Below, one piece after another: positions 8,714 through 18,377 of a stretch of DNA of 64,000 nucleotides (the first letter of the stretch is position 1; each line of letters opens with the position of its first letter). The position numbers and the translations under genes are program-made. This DNA is from Hahella sp. KA22 (lineage in GTDB: Bacteria > Pseudomonadota > Gammaproteobacteria > Pseudomonadales > Oleiphilaceae): NCBI RefSeq assembly GCF_004135205.1, contig NZ_CP035490.1, forward strand, positions 4,631,644 through 4,695,643. The letters are read 5' to 3'. The notes beneath the pieces are model-generated. The model had not been told where the DNA came from and made no database searches. It worked only from the letters and a program-made list of their open reading frames with translations.

Positions 8714-9877
8714 ATGCCTTTAGACAACGCCTCTTTTGACCGTCTGGTCGCCGATGAATTTCCTCTGGACGAGTCCATCACCTATCTCAACCACGCAGCA
8801 GTCGCCCCTTGGCCTTCGCGCGCCGTAGCCGCCATCGAAACCTTCGCCAGGGAAAACCTCAAGACTGGCGCCACCTACTATCCTGAGTGGCTTAAGAAAG
8901 AGCGTTCTTTGCGCTTGTTGCTCAAAGATCTGGTAAACGCCGAAAGCATCAACGAAATCGCTCTAGTCAAAAACACATCAGAAGCGCTGTCTTTCGTCGC
9001 TTATGGCCTGGACTGGAAAGCAGGCGATGAAGTGGTGATTTCCGATCAAGAGTTCCCCTCCAATCGCATTGTATGGGAGTCCCTACAGGAAAAATTTGGC
9101 GTTCGCGTTGTGCAAGCCAAACTGATGCAGGCCGAAACGCCAGAGCAGGCAGTGTTGGACGCCCTTTCTGACAAAACGCGCCTCGTATCCATAAGCTCCG
9201 TACAATACGGCACGGGCTTGAAGATGGAGCTGACCTCTCTGGGCGCAGAGCTGAAGCGCAGAAGCATCCTGTTCTGCGTAGACGCCATTCAAAGCCTGGG
9301 GGTTTGCCCTACCGATGTTCAGCGGGACAATATTGATTTCTTAATGGCGGACGGCCATAAGTGGATGTTAGGTCCAGAGGGGCTTGGCGTCTTTTATGTT
9401 AACAAACAGCGCCTGGAAAGCCTGCAACTTACTCAATACGGCTGGCACATGGTGAAAGATCGTGGCGACTACAGCAAAGACACCTGGGAACCTGCGCCCA
9501 ACGCCACCCGCTTCGAGTGCGGCAGCCCAAACATGTTGGGAATCTTCGCTCTGGAAGCCAGCTTGGCGTTGCTAGCGGAAGTGGGCATTGAAACGGTTTA
9601 TGAAAAGATCAGCACCAATGTCACGGCATTGAAAGCAATGCTATCCGACATCGACGGTATTGAGTTCATTACTCCAAACGATGCAGATCGTTGCGCCGGC
9701 ATCCTTACCTTTACCATCCAGGGACACAGTATGCCTGAGCTTCACCAGCAGTTGATGGATAAAAACGTCATTTGCGCATCCCGTGGCGGCGGCATTCGTT
9801 TCTCCCCTCATTTCTATACCAGGAAAAAAGATCTTGAAACCGCCGCTCGGGTGCTGAAAGAGCTGTTAGCTCAATAA
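8714..9877 (+). CDS. Class V aminotransferase / cysteine-desulfurase-like PLP enzyme
   Basis: This is a 387-residue fold-type I PLP enzyme. ITYLNHAAVAPWP opens the domain, VKNTSEALSFVAYGL binds the cofactor phosphate region, Asp190 (VDAIQSLG) pairs with the pyridine nitrogen, and Lys216 in MADGHKWMLGPEG is the Schiff-base lysine. The family includes SufS-type desulfurases and kynureninase-like enzymes. I see no convincing SufS-type cysteine loop before the C-terminal domain, so a different substrate is possible. No suf or isc genes are nearby. Overall length is normal for the family. Confidence 0.85.
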   Translation: MPLDNASFDRLVADEFPLDESITYLNHAAVAPWPSRAVAAIETFARENLKTGATYYPEWLKKERSLRLLLKDLVNAESINEIALVKNTSEALSFVAYGLDWKAGDEVVISDQEFPSNRIVWESLQEKFGVRVVQAKLMQAETPEQAVLDALSDKTRLVSISSVQYGTGLKMELTSLGAELKRRSILFCVDAIQSLGVCPTDVQRDNIDFLMADGHKWMLGPEGLGVFYVNKQRLESLQLTQYGWHMVKDRGDYSKDTWEPAPNATRFECGSPNMLGIFALEASLALLAEVGIETVYEKISTNVTALKAMLSDIDGIEFITPNDADRCAGILTFTIQGHSMPELHQQLMDKNVICASRGGGIRFSPHFYTRKKDLETAARVLKELLAQ

Positions 9878-10332
9878 ATTCGGCTTTTTTCCCTCGCACA
9901 CCCCAGCCCCCAGACCGGCATTTCGTATTCACGAATTTCGCTGGTCTGGAACCCTGTAGAAGGGAAAGTCCCGCCATGCTCCAGCAACGCAGCAAGCGCC
10001 GCCACTAACGGCATATGAGTAACCAGAATCAGATTCTGACTCGCGAAAGACTCCAATGCCGCTAGGCACGCCCTGGGATCATCATCTGGAGTCGCCAATT
10101 CCATAACATGCACCGACGTGATTCGGGAAAATACCTCACCCACTATTTCAGCAGTCTGGGTAGCACGCACATAAGGGCTGTGTAATAGGGTCAACTCGCC
10201 GTCATGATGGCTCGCCAGTCGCTCCGCGACTTCTCGCGTACGCGTGCGGCCATAGGCAGTCAACTCGCGCAGATTGTCCGAGGGCGCTCGCATTTCCGCT
10301 TCACCGTGACGCATAAGAAAACAGGTTCGCAT
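9871..10332 (-). CDS. sixA: Phosphohistidine phosphatase SixA
   Basis: This is a short histidine phosphatase of 153 residues. The RHG motif (LMRHGEAE, His9) lies at the N-terminus, followed by LTAYGRTRTREVA, the HSPYVRATQTAEIV block and a second catalytic histidine in VTHMPLV. Length and motif order fit SixA, which removes phosphate from phosphohistidine in phosphotransfer proteins. I chose the ATG at 10332, which has GAGG nine bases upstream. The gene follows gpsA with the ribosome site inside the gpsA stop region, so the two are coupled. The 3' end overlaps the convergent aminotransferase gene by a few bases. Confidence 0.9.
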   Translation of the reverse strand: MRTCFLMRHGEAEMRAPSDNLRELTAYGRTRTREVAERLASHHDGELTLLHSPYVRATQTAEIVGEVFSRITSVHVMELATPDDDPRACLAALESFASQNLILVTHMPLVAALAALLEHGGTFPSTGFQTSEIREYEMPVWGLGCAREKSRIY

Positions 10333-10343
10333 GAAAGAATCCC

Positions 10344-11375
10344 TCAATTGGCTTCCGAGCGCGGCAATACAAACTCAACATCACTGTTTTGCTCCCGCAG
10401 CATAAGCTGGGAAACCACCTGTTTAATGGGGAAATGCTCATAAATAATCTTATAAAGCCCCTCCACCAAAGGCATCTCCACACCCAGCTCCCGGGATTTG
10501 TCCCGCACCAGACGCGTGGTGTTAACACCTTCCGCCACTTCCCCCAACGCCGCCACGGTATCCTCCAGCTTCTCGCCCTTACCCAAAGCGAAGCCGACGC
10601 GATAGTTACGGCTAAGAGGCGAGCTACAGGTCACCACTAAATCGCCAACGCCAGCCAGCCCCAGGAAGGTCATCGGATTAGCGCCCATGAATACCGCAAA
10701 ACGGCTCATTTCCGCGAGGCTGCGCGTAATCAACATTGCCTTGGTGTTCTCACCAAGCTCCAGCGCGGAGGCCAGCCCCGCGATGATCGCATATATGTTT
10801 TTCAGCGCGCCGCCCAGCTCTACGCCATACATGTCCACATTGGCGTAAACACGAAAGTAACGACAGCTCAGGACATCCTGCACCAGAGTCCTTACCGGCT
10901 CGCTGTTGCTGGCGACCACTGTGGCGGCCAGACTTTCCTGTCCAATTTCCTTCGCCAGGTTGGGGCCACTGATTACGCCAATTTCCTGCTCGGTCAATTC
11001 TTCCCGCAGGATATCGCTCATCAGCTTGAAACCTTTCTCATCAATTCCCTTGGTCGTACTCAGCCAGAATTGTCCAGGTTTGGCGTACTGCTTCGCATCC
11101 CTCACCACATCGCCGAAGGATTTGCTAGGCACGGACACCAACACCAAGTCGCTGTTGGCCACCGCCTCTTTCATGTCGGACGTACAGATTAAACTTCCGT
11201 TCAGCTTAACTCCCGGAAGGTATCGGGCGTTCTCCCCAGTCTTGCTCATTTCCGCAGCGCGCTCCTGGTCTCGCATCCACAGAACTGTGGGGTAACCGTT
11301 ACCCGCCGCAATATTCGCCAGTGCAGTGCCAAAGCTGCCACCGCCGAGAACAGTGACTTTTTGTGATTTTTCCAT
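10344..11375 (-). CDS. gpsA: Glycerol-3-phosphate dehydrogenase [NAD(P)+]
   Basis: The 343-residue product makes sn-glycerol 3-phosphate from dihydroxyacetone phosphate for phospholipid synthesis in the cytoplasm. The Rossmann motif [14 protein letters not shown] is at the N-terminus. [20 protein letters not shown], the catalytic-lysine block [14 protein letters not shown] and [18 protein letters not shown] are all present and in normal order. Length is normal for GpsA. It is followed directly by sixA on the same strand. The upstream 270 bases contain no gene; no clear ribosome site is visible before the ATG. Confidence 0.97.
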   Translation of the reverse strand: MEKSQKVTVLGGGSFGTALANIAAGNGYPTVLWMRDQERAAEMSKTGENARYLPGVKLNGSLICTSDMKEAVANSDLVLVSVPSKSFGDVVRDAKQYAKPGQFWLSTTKGIDEKGFKLMSDILREELTEQEIGVISGPNLAKEIGQESLAATVVASNSEPVRTLVQDVLSCRYFRVYANVDMYGVELGGALKNIYAIIAGLASALELGENTKAMLITRSLAEMSRFAVFMGANPMTFLGLAGVGDLVVTCSSPLSRNYRVGFALGKGEKLEDTVAALGEVAEGVNTTRLVRDKSRELGVEMPLVEGLYKIIYEHFPIKQVVSQLMLREQNSDVEFVLPRSEAN

Positions 11376-11649
11376 AGAACTAACTGTGTTTAGGTTGTCA
11401 TTTAACGCCAGTGTAAGCGTCCAAGTGGAAGTTTTCTAACACTTTTCTAGTTTAGAAAGCATATCCACCGCCCTTTACGCCATTGCTCATTCCATCATAG
11501 AAAGATAGCGTATAGGCAGCATGATTAAAGCTCAGCTATAGACGCTTATACAAAAAAGATATGACAATCCGAGAAGAGATACTTGGGAAGGTATTAACAC
11601 GACCAAGGGCGCTTACCAGCAACGCCCCTCACATCAATATTTACAGGAA

Positions 11650-12159
11650 TCAATAAGATACGGAGGAAGCAGGACCCTGATCACATTCCAGCGCCTGCAC
11701 CAAGTCTTTAAAGGCGGCTCGGTTACTCTCATTCAGCTCCATCAGAACTTTGTGCGCGGCGAGAACCTTCTCACGCACTTCCTGCTCTGACGCTAGCAGA
11801 ATCGGGATTTCTGAGAGGTGCGCAATATCCGTGGCGGCTTTTTCAACAATAATGAACAGCTGATCAAACCCCATCGACAACACCAAGCGAGAAATGTCCT
11901 CGTTGGTGGATACGATGGTGGGTAAAATTTTGCGGTGCTTTTTGGCGAAAATCCCAATCTTTGCGAGGAGGCCAAGTGTCGTACTATCGACAATACTCGT
12001 CTCTGTAAGATCAATGACCACCGTTATGAAAGATTGATCCTCTTTCATTTCGTCGATCAAATGGTCCAATGTAGAACACAAATTCAGTCGGATCTCTCCG
12101 ATAAACTTCAGTACGTAAACACCCTGCTTTTCCGCCTGGAGTATTTTATACCCTGACAT
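11650..12159 (-). CDS. STAS-domain anti-sigma-factor antagonist (HsbA-like)
   Basis: This 169-residue protein has an N-terminal STAS domain. KFIGEIRLNLC is the first strand pair, and VVIDLTETSIVDSTTLGLLAKIG contains the conserved serine or threonine (DST) that is phosphorylated in SpoIIAA-type antagonists. A helical C-terminal extension follows (about residues 110-169). The partner gene, a response regulator with PP2C phosphatase domain, is immediately upstream, with the stop codon almost touching this start. This is the arrangement of HsbR-HsbA in Pseudomonas, where HsbA switches between FlgM and a diguanylate cyclase. The same role here is an inference. An in-frame TTG one codon upstream of the chosen ATG is also possible. 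Confidence 0.85.
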   Translation of the reverse strand: MSGYKILQAEKQGVYVLKFIGEIRLNLCSTLDHLIDEMKEDQSFITVVIDLTETSIVDSTTLGLLAKIGIFAKKHRKILPTIVSTNEDISRLVLSMGFDQLFIIVEKAATDIAHLSEIPILLASEQEVREKVLAAHKVLMELNESNRAAFKDLVQALECDQGPASSVSY

Positions 12160-12162
12160 CAA

Positions 12163-13341
12163 TTACACCGTCGTTTCCATAATAGACACGATTGCTATGT
12201 CATCGGGCAATTCGGTAATCCACCTCAACCCGAACGCTTTTTCCAGTTCAGGTATAGTGTGACGCGCCTCCTGCACGGTTTCAAGCAATGCTTGCTCCTT
12301 TTCTGCGAGTGATTTGGCATTAATCACCTCAAGCAGGCCATCGGAGCAGATAACAAGGGAGAATCCCGGCGCCAGCGGCTCTTCGTACAAGGGATAAACC
12401 GGATCATCAAATAAGCCGACAGGCGGCCCCTTGCCGTCCAGATAACGACTGACGCCGTTCACGGACATTACCGGCATGGGAAAATGGGCCCCCATGGAAT
12501 AGCTCAACATCCGAGTTTGTAGATCGATGACGCCAGCGAACATTGTGAGATGTTTGCCAAGGTCCGTATCCAATAACTCGGCGTTGACCCGCTTCAAAAA
12601 GCGGTCCGGGTATAAAATGTCATCGCTGGACTGGCGACGCAGGTTACGCTGCAGTCGATTGCTCAGATTTTTAAGCAGCACCGTCACGAAGGCGGACGAA
12701 GCGCCATGACCGGAAACGTCCGCGAAATAGAATGCAATCTTATCGCCGCTTAAGCGGAAATAATCAAAAAAGTCGCCACTGAGATATAGAGACGGCTTGA
12801 TGCAGTGATCAAACTGAATGCCGCCATATTCCACTTCCCGCTCAGGCAGCATTTTCATCTGCACATGACGACCAGCGCGCTGATCCGCCTGCAATTCCTC
12901 CAACCCTGCACGCAGCTCTTTATTAGCCAGTTCAAGGTCATATCGATACTGCTGGTTTTCGCGATACACGCGCACTTGATCGATTTGTCGTTGAATGGCC
13001 TCGTCCAACACTGCGACATCCGCCACAGGCTTGACGATATAGTCAGATGCGCCGGAGCGCAGTGCGCCCAGGATATCTTCCGCGCCTGCACGTTTGCTAT
13101 GAATAACAATGGGGGGTCTGGGGTGAACGTCTTTTAGAAGCGAATACAACGACTTAATGTCGTCTGAAGTGAGATCCCCGATGATGATGTCGGGAGTGAC
13201 CTGCGCCTTGAGATCCGTAAAACACTTGACCGACGCACAATGCACCACATGGAACCCCTTGGACGTAAGGTGTTCCTTCATGTGACGGGATACATCCTCG
13301 TCGGAGTCGATGATGAGAAGAGCTTCCTCTAGATCAGCCAT
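12163..13341 (-). CDS. Response regulator with PP2C/SpoIIE-type phosphatase domain (HsbR-like)
   Basis: The 392-residue protein starts with a receiver domain: acidic residues in IIDSDED, phospho-acceptor Asp56 in IIIGDLTSDD, and conserved lysine in DYIVKPVA. A coiled linker (about residues 120-160) follows. The PP2C/SpoIIE serine phosphatase domain then shows LSGDFFDYF, FADVSGHGASSA and VICSDGLLE, which hold the metal-binding aspartates. It should dephosphorylate the STAS protein encoded just downstream. Unlike HsbR of Pseudomonas, which carries a C-terminal anti-sigma kinase domain, this protein ends after the phosphatase, so the opposing kinase must lie elsewhere. Confidence 0.9.
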   Translation of the reverse strand: MADLEEALLIIDSDEDVSRHMKEHLTSKGFHVVHCASVKCFTDLKAQVTPDIIIGDLTSDDIKSLYSLLKDVHPRPPIVIHSKRAGAEDILGALRSGASDYIVKPVADVAVLDEAIQRQIDQVRVYRENQQYRYDLELANKELRAGLEELQADQRAGRHVQMKMLPEREVEYGGIQFDHCIKPSLYLSGDFFDYFRLSGDKIAFYFADVSGHGASSAFVTVLLKNLSNRLQRNLRRQSSDDILYPDRFLKRVNAELLDTDLGKHLTMFAGVIDLQTRMLSYSMGAHFPMPVMSVNGVSRYLDGKGPPVGLFDDPVYPLYEEPLAPGFSLVICSDGLLEVINAKSLAEKEQALLETVQEARHTIPELEKAFGLRWITELPDDIAIVSIMETTV

Positions 13342-13564
13342 GGCTCATGCGCCACTTACTTATTAAGCTATTTTTATACACTGGGGTAGGTCGACAGCTG
13401 GCATAGTGAATATTATTGTAGCTCGTTACTTTGTTTTTAGCGGACAACCGCTCGACCTGCAAGATACATTTGCAACATAATGTCAAAAATTAGAATTATC
13501 ATACTAATTGCCCCTATGAGATTTTATACGCATTTCTCTCTATCCAATTTCTTAATAATTCAGC

Positions 13565-15013
13565 ATGGATAAGTTCTTATACGATCTTCTGGGCGTCAGA
13601 GATCGCCTCATAATGGACCCCGTACACGGCGCAATCACGCTATTTGAGCACGAAGTTCGCGTCATCGATCACCCGCTCTTCCAACGTTTACGCCACATTT
13701 GTCAAAACGATATTCTTTCGTTGGTGTTCCCTGGCGCGACCCACTCACGTTTCCTTCACAGCATCGGCGTCATGCATGTTGGACACAAAATGTTCAGGGG
13801 ATTAATGGAGTCCTGCATGCGCAGGCACAGAATAACTCAGGCATCCTCTTCCCTGCCTCTGGCGTCGATTGATTTTTTCAATAAGCTGACCCGACTGGCC
13901 TGTCTGTTGCACGACTGCGGGCATAGTAGTTTCTCTCACCAGTTTTCGAAAGTCCCCAGCATCGCCGCCATGCTGGGAACCAGTGAACCGTTTCAACGTT
14001 TGTGGGCTCAGGCCAACATCAGCGATAACGACATGGCCGCTCTGTACCCGGTACGACCGGATAAGCTGGAGCATGAGCACTATTCCGTTCGCTGCGCCTG
14101 GGAAATCCTAAATTCTCAATATGTTGAGCAGACGCCCTTTTCCGCCCTTGATGTCAGCGCGCTGATGGAAACAACTACTGGCGCAGTATCCCCGAATTTT
14201 GCCCGGCATGCCGAGTTAATCTGGCCACTGCTCAGTAGCTCAACGGAAACGCCCAAGCAGCCAGAGCGACATATTGTCCGCCTGCTGCGTCTGATTGTCT
14301 CCGGTGAAATTGACGCTGATCGTGCGGATTATATGTTGCGAGATGGATTCCACTCTTCAGTGACAATAGGCGGCTTCAACCTTGACCACTTGCTGAAAAA
14401 CCTGCATGTAGGCTGGGACCCAGACTCCGACTGGATGGGCCTCGCCATCACGCCGAAAGGACTGGGCGCGCTGGAAGATTTCGTTTACTCCCGTCACCAG
14501 ATGTATCGCAAGGTTTATGGGCACAAAACCTCCATCGGCTTTGACTGGCTGTTGCGACAAGCGATGGAGGAAGTCATCGGTCAACCGGACGTGGGAGAGT
14601 ATGTGAGGTCCTGCCTCACTGATATCAATGAGTTCTGCTACTTAACGGATAACTACTTTTGGGAGCAATTCAGGCTGCTCGCAAGAAAACAACCGAAAAG
14701 TTACTCACAAATGATGATAAACCGGGTTCGCCCTCATCACCTTCATACACAAGAGAGCACGGAAACCATTGATCAGGAATCCATCAAAACAATGCTGGCT
14801 GAACGCCATGATTTAGAACCGGAGCAAGTCGTCTGCTGTGCGCTGAAAGCGCGTTTTTCCAAGATCAAAGGCGCTTATGAGGATATCAAAGTCATGCAAA
14901 AGCCTTCAGATCCCGAACGCACGCGCCCTCGATATGTTCGCATTGGCGAAGTCAGCAACTTCTTCCATAAGTTTGAAGACGAAACCATCGCCCACTTCTA
15001 CCGCAAGCCGTGA
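13565..15013 (+). CDS. HD-domain phosphohydrolase (SAMHD1/COG1078-like)
   Basis: This 482-residue protein has the full HD metal site: His65 in THSRFLHSIG, His116-Asp117 in LLHDCGHSSFSH, and the distal aspartate in EIDADRADYMLRDG. IMDPVHGAITLFEHEVRVIDHPLFQRLRHI at the N-terminus is the hallmark of the COG1078 group, related to dGTP triphosphohydrolases and SAMHD1. A dNTPase or other nucleotide phosphohydrolase role is likely, but the substrate is unknown. It is a single-gene unit, divergent from the response regulator gene and separated by about 220 bases. A perfect GC-rich hairpin follows the stop. Confidence 0.88.
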   Translation: MDKFLYDLLGVRDRLIMDPVHGAITLFEHEVRVIDHPLFQRLRHICQNDILSLVFPGATHSRFLHSIGVMHVGHKMFRGLMESCMRRHRITQASSSLPLASIDFFNKLTRLACLLHDCGHSSFSHQFSKVPSIAAMLGTSEPFQRLWAQANISDNDMAALYPVRPDKLEHEHYSVRCAWEILNSQYVEQTPFSALDVSALMETTTGAVSPNFARHAELIWPLLSSSTETPKQPERHIVRLLRLIVSGEIDADRADYMLRDGFHSSVTIGGFNLDHLLKNLHVGWDPDSDWMGLAITPKGLGALEDFVYSRHQMYRKVYGHKTSIGFDWLLRQAMEEVIGQPDVGEYVRSCLTDINEFCYLTDNYFWEQFRLLARKQPKSYSQMMINRVRPHHLHTQESTETIDQESIKTMLAERHDLEPEQVVCCALKARFSKIKGAYEDIKVMQKPSDPERTRPRYVRIGEVSNFFHKFEDETIAHFYRKP

Positions 15014-15019
15014 ATCATC

Positions 15020-15039
15020 GGGGAGGCGCTAACCTCCCC
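15020..15039. terminator. GC-rich hairpin after the HD-domain gene
   Basis: A perfect seven-base-pair stem (GGGGAGG / CCTCCCC) with a six-base loop lies just after the stop of the HD-domain gene. There is no T-tract on the plus strand, so it may slow transcription or protect the transcript end rather than act as a full intrinsic terminator. Confidence 0.45.
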
Positions 15040-15042
15040 ATG

Positions 15043-15064
15043 AAAAAACAAGCCTGACAGGCTT
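15043..15064 (-). terminator. Rho-independent terminator of the DUF523/DUF1722 gene
   Basis: On the minus strand the stop of the DUF523/DUF1722 gene is followed within a few bases by an inverted repeat (AAGCCTG / CAGGCTT arms, short loop) and then GTTTTTT. This is a standard intrinsic terminator layout for the gene transcribed leftwards. Confidence 0.7.
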
Positions 15065-15067
15065 CAC

Positions 15068-16024
15068 TCAAATAGCGTTCCTCAACCCTAAATGGGAAGG
15101 ATACGGTTGCAGATAGACCTGCTCAGCGAGAAATCCATCTTGCGTCGCAGAGCAGTAGTGTTTCAGTAGCGTCAGTGGCGCCACCAGCGGAATAACGCCA
15201 TGGCGGTAATCCGTCAATACGGCGTCCCACTCCTGCTTCTGCCAGCCATTCATCGTCTTGCGCAACACTTTGGAAATATTGGTTAGCACATGAAAGTGAT
15301 TCTTTCGTTGCGCCCTGTGAGCCAGACAGCGCATCAAAACAGCTTCGTATTGCTCAAGCGCGCCTTTCATCGAGGCCGATCTGGCTTGCGCGGCGATATT
15401 TCCCAACAGAATTTGATCCTGTAAATGATGCGCCATCAATAAATACTTATATCTGCGGTGAAATAGCTGCAGCTTCTCCGGCGAAGGAGCAGCCAGTACT
15501 TGATCTTTCCATTCGCGATAACAACAGACTCGCACGACGAAGTTTTCCAGTAACGCCGGCTCATTTAGCCGCCCTGCTTCCTCGATCGGCATATTGGGAT
15601 GCGCCTGCATCACTTTCTCTGCAAATATTCCCGCCCTGGAGCCAATAACGGCGTCACTGCTTTCATTATATAGTTTCACTCTGAAGACTCCGCAGCTCGG
15701 CGACTTCTGCATAAAGACATAGCCATCCAAACGCGAGATTCTGTCTTCCAGCGACATCGCGTAAGACGCCAACTTGTCTGTAACGTCCAGCTCCGCATCT
15801 TTCGAACCTACCGCTCGCACTTGTCCGTCCCGTTCTATCAGGCGAATCGGACGACGTGGGATGCCCATGCCGATGGCCACCTCTGGACAGAAAGCCTGAA
15901 AGTCAAACACGTCGCGCAACCGGTCAGTTAACAGAGAAGACTTCTTATGGCCGCCGTCAAATCTGACCTGCTCTCCCATTAAACATGCGCTGACGCCAAC
16001 CTGGGGACGTTTGCTGTTCTCCAC
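15068..16024 (-). CDS. DUF523 (TudS-like) - DUF1722 fusion protein
   Basis: The 318-residue protein joins two known domains. Residues about 8-150 form DUF523: VGVSACLMGEQVRFDGGHK, FCPEVAIGMGIPR and the KSPSCGV motif. The three cysteines probably bind the [4Fe-4S] cluster known from the thiouracil desulfurase TudS. Residues about 190-310 form DUF1722 (FHRRYKYLLMAHH, HFHVLTNISKVLRK, VPLVAPLTLLKHY). The two-domain form is frequent in proteobacteria. A role in handling thiolated bases is possible, but it has not been shown for fusions. It is divergent from xthA with about 180 bases between and has its own terminator. Confidence 0.9.
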   Translation of the reverse strand: MENSKRPQVGVSACLMGEQVRFDGGHKKSSLLTDRLRDVFDFQAFCPEVAIGMGIPRRPIRLIERDGQVRAVGSKDAELDVTDKLASYAMSLEDRISRLDGYVFMQKSPSCGVFRVKLYNESSDAVIGSRAGIFAEKVMQAHPNMPIEEAGRLNEPALLENFVVRVCCYREWKDQVLAAPSPEKLQLFHRRYKYLLMAHHLQDQILLGNIAAQARSASMKGALEQYEAVLMRCLAHRAQRKNHFHVLTNISKVLRKTMNGWQKQEWDAVLTDYRHGVIPLVAPLTLLKHYCSATQDGFLAEQVYLQPYPSHLGLRNAI

Positions 16025-16204
16025 TTTCAGCCTCCAAATACTAATAAACGTATACGACTCAACCAGCGGAATAGAAGCGTCGCTCCTACATGCTTCATAT
16101 CTATACGTCTACTGCAAGGATTTGGTTCTTCATATAGACAACGTTGTTCGGTATATTGGCCCGCAACATGTCGAAACAATTCCCTTTTCCGGTAGGTACT
16201 TATC

Positions 16205-17017
16205 ATGCGGATCGTCTCATTCAACGTAAACGGCGTACGTTCACGTCTTCATCAGCTGAAAGAGCTTATCAGCCAATACCAGCCGGACATCATCGGCCTG
16301 CAGGAAACCAAAGTCATTGACGACCTGTTTCCCATTGAGGCCATCAACGAGATGGGCTATCAAGCGGAATATTACGGACAGAAAGGCCATTACGGCGTCG
16401 CTCTGCTTAGCAAGCAACCCGCGTTACGCTGCATTAAGGGGTTTGAAGGCGACGATGAAGAAGCACATAAACGCTGGATTGTTGGCGAATACGCCGCTGG
16501 CGATCAAACCCTTGTCGTTTGCAATGGCTATTTCCCTCAAGGTGAGAGCAGAAACCACCCCGACAAATTCCCCAACAAGCAGCGCTTTTACGCCGGAACG
16601 CTGGACTTCCTGCAACAACGCTCACCGGATCAGCCGATAGTGGTAATGGGCGACATGAACGTTTCGCATACGGATAACGACATCGGTATCGGTGAAGAGA
16701 ATCGGAAGCGCTGGTTAAGAACCGGAAAGTGCAGCTTTTTGCCAGAAGAACGCGAGTGGCTGAACCGTCTTTTAGACTGGGGCCTTGTGGACACATTCCG
16801 TCAGCATTTTCCTGACGTCAAAGACCGCTACAGCTGGTTCGACTACCGTAGTCGTGGATTCGAGGACGATCCCAAACGCGGTCTCCGCATTGACCTGATT
16901 CTCGCCACGCAACCACTGGCTGCTCGCTGCGTCGACGCCGGCGTATCCTATGAGATTCGCGGTATGGAGAAGGCCTCCGACCACTGCCCGATCTGGGCTG
17001 ACTTTGACCTGAAGTAA
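16205..17017 (+). CDS. xthA: Exodeoxyribonuclease III
   Basis: The 270-residue product is an AP endonuclease/3' exonuclease of the exonuclease III type acting in base-excision repair. Signature blocks are [10 protein letters not shown], the metal-binding [36 protein letters not shown], and the catalytic DLILAT and SDHCPIW at the end. Length is normal. The ATG follows AGGT at a suitable spacing. It is a single gene between the DUF523 gene (divergent) and the TetR gene (same strand, about 120 bases downstream). Confidence 0.95.
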   Translation: MRIVSFNVNGVRSRLHQLKELISQYQPDIIGLQETKVIDDLFPIEAINEMGYQAEYYGQKGHYGVALLSKQPALRCIKGFEGDDEEAHKRWIVGEYAAGDQTLVVCNGYFPQGESRNHPDKFPNKQRFYAGTLDFLQQRSPDQPIVVMGDMNVSHTDNDIGIGEENRKRWLRTGKCSFLPEEREWLNRLLDWGLVDTFRQHFPDVKDRYSWFDYRSRGFEDDPKRGLRIDLILATQPLAARCVDAGVSYEIRGMEKASDHCPIWADFDLK

Positions 17018-17140
17018 CGCCGTCCGCCCCATGGACTTAGGGCAATAATTATCGATTTTCACTGCTTGGAATTGCCTTGCACACGCGAAAAGTGAATTAT
17101 TATCGGGACTTGGAAACCACAGGATGCTAAAAAAGATTGC

Positions 17141-17761
17141 ATGAAAACAAGGGAGCGCATCATCCACATTAGTCTGGACCTATTTAACCGGTTCGGCGAG
17201 CCCAACGTCACCACCCTGCAGATTGCGGATGAACTGGATATCAGCCCCGGCAACCTTTACTACCATTACAAAAACAAGACCGAAATCCTGCATGAGCTTT
17301 TCGCGCGCTTTGAACAGCAAATGCTGGAATTATTGGATGTTCCCAATGTGGAGATAAGCATTGAAGATCAATGGCTGTTTCTACACCTGATCTTTGAAAG
17401 AATCGCCGAATACCGCTTCCTCTACAAAGATCTGGTCAATATTCTGCAACGCTACGAACGCATCCGCCCCCGCTTTAAAAAAATCCTTCATAAGAAGACA
17501 GAAGCCTCCCTGACGATATGCTCCAGTCTTCGCGATCAAGAGATTCTGATCGGCAGCAACGAAGAACTGGAGGCGCTTTGCAACAATATCGTCCTGACCA
17601 TTACCTATTGGCCAAGTTTCGACCTCATTCGCCACCCTGCGGACGCACAGGATATCGACTTATCGCACGGGGTATATCAGGTAATGTCGCTGGTGGCGCC
17701 TTACCTGCGCGACGGAGAAAGGCAGGCGCTAATGGCGATGAGCCGGGAGTATCTCACTTAG
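17141..17761 (+). CDS. phaD: TetR-family regulator, PhaD-like
   Basis: This 206-residue regulator has a TetR helix-turn-helix at the N-terminus (TTLQIADELDISPGNLYYHYKNKTEIL). The N-terminus (MKTRERI...LFNRFGEPNVTTLQIA) and the following FEQQM...DQWLFLHLIFERIAEYRFLYKDL resemble PhaD of Pseudomonas, a transcriptional activator of polyhydroxyalkanoate genes. The C-terminal ligand domain is present in full. The next gene, converging from the other strand only about 30 bases away, encodes a phasin, which fits that assignment. Whether it controls that phasin gene here is inferred from position. Confidence 0.85.
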   Translation: MKTRERIIHISLDLFNRFGEPNVTTLQIADELDISPGNLYYHYKNKTEILHELFARFEQQMLELLDVPNVEISIEDQWLFLHLIFERIAEYRFLYKDLVNILQRYERIRPRFKKILHKKTEASLTICSSLRDQEILIGSNEELEALCNNIVLTITYWPSFDLIRHPADAQDIDLSHGVYQVMSLVAPYLRDGERQALMAMSREYLT

Positions 17762-17791
17762 CGCCCGACAACAGGCTTAAAGAGCATTACG

Positions 17792-18205
17792 CTACTCGCC
17801 GCTCTTTTTCGACTTCTCAAGATCGTCGATTTTCGCTTTCAATTCTTCAATTTCCCGACGTAGCGCCTCAAACTCTTTGTAGGTAGGCATGCCCAAGCGG
17901 TGCAGTGCCCGCGAGACTCTTTGATCAAAGACCTGCTCCAGCTTATCCCAAGTGGTGTTGGCCTTGTCTTTCACCTCCTCCACCCGGTCTTCAACCGCCT
18001 TCAACTGCTTTTCAAACACGCCCCGGGTTTTCTTCTCCAACTCCTCTCCCTCCTGAACTAACTTCTCAAATACTTTGCCTGCGTCTTCTTCCGCCTTATT
18101 GTAGGCGCCCAATCCAGCCAGCCAGATTTGACGCGCTGAGTCCTTTATTTTTTGTGACACCTGCTTTGGGGAATTAGGGTTGTTATCCTGATCAGTCATA
18201 GTCAT
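17792..18205 (-). CDS. Phasin family protein (PhaF/PhaI-like)
   Basis: The 137-residue protein is hydrophilic and almost wholly helical. The conserved opening IKDSARQIWLAGLGAYNKAEEDAGKVFEKLVQEGE is typical of PhaI/PhaF-type phasins. A charged coiled coil follows, ending in a leucine-zipper-like helix (LRREIEELKAKIDDLEKSKK). Phasins coat polyhydroxyalkanoate granules and help the bound polymerase. There is no histone-like AAKP tail as in PhaF, so it is closer to PhaI in build. No PHA synthase gene lies in this window. Confidence 0.88.
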   Translation of the reverse strand: MTMTDQDNNPNSPKQVSQKIKDSARQIWLAGLGAYNKAEEDAGKVFEKLVQEGEELEKKTRGVFEKQLKAVEDRVEEVKDKANTTWDKLEQVFDQRVSRALHRLGMPTYKEFEALRREIEELKAKIDDLEKSKKSGE

Positions 18206-18377
18206 GCACTCAATTCGCCGCCGATTCCATTTGCCAACCTGTTTAACGCGCCCACGCGCCTATATTTTCTAAACGCCGCACGCCAAATAATGCGACATAC
18301 TAACGCGCGCGAACGCCTTTATTAAATAGGCTAGCCGTGTTATCTAATTAAATAAACACAACTTCAAGGAGCGCTGT

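Noticed and set aside
8714-9877. Assignment as SufS cysteine desulfurase
   Set aside because: PLP motifs fit the superfamily, but no suf genes are adjacent and the SufS cysteine loop is not recognisable, so only a general class V call is given.
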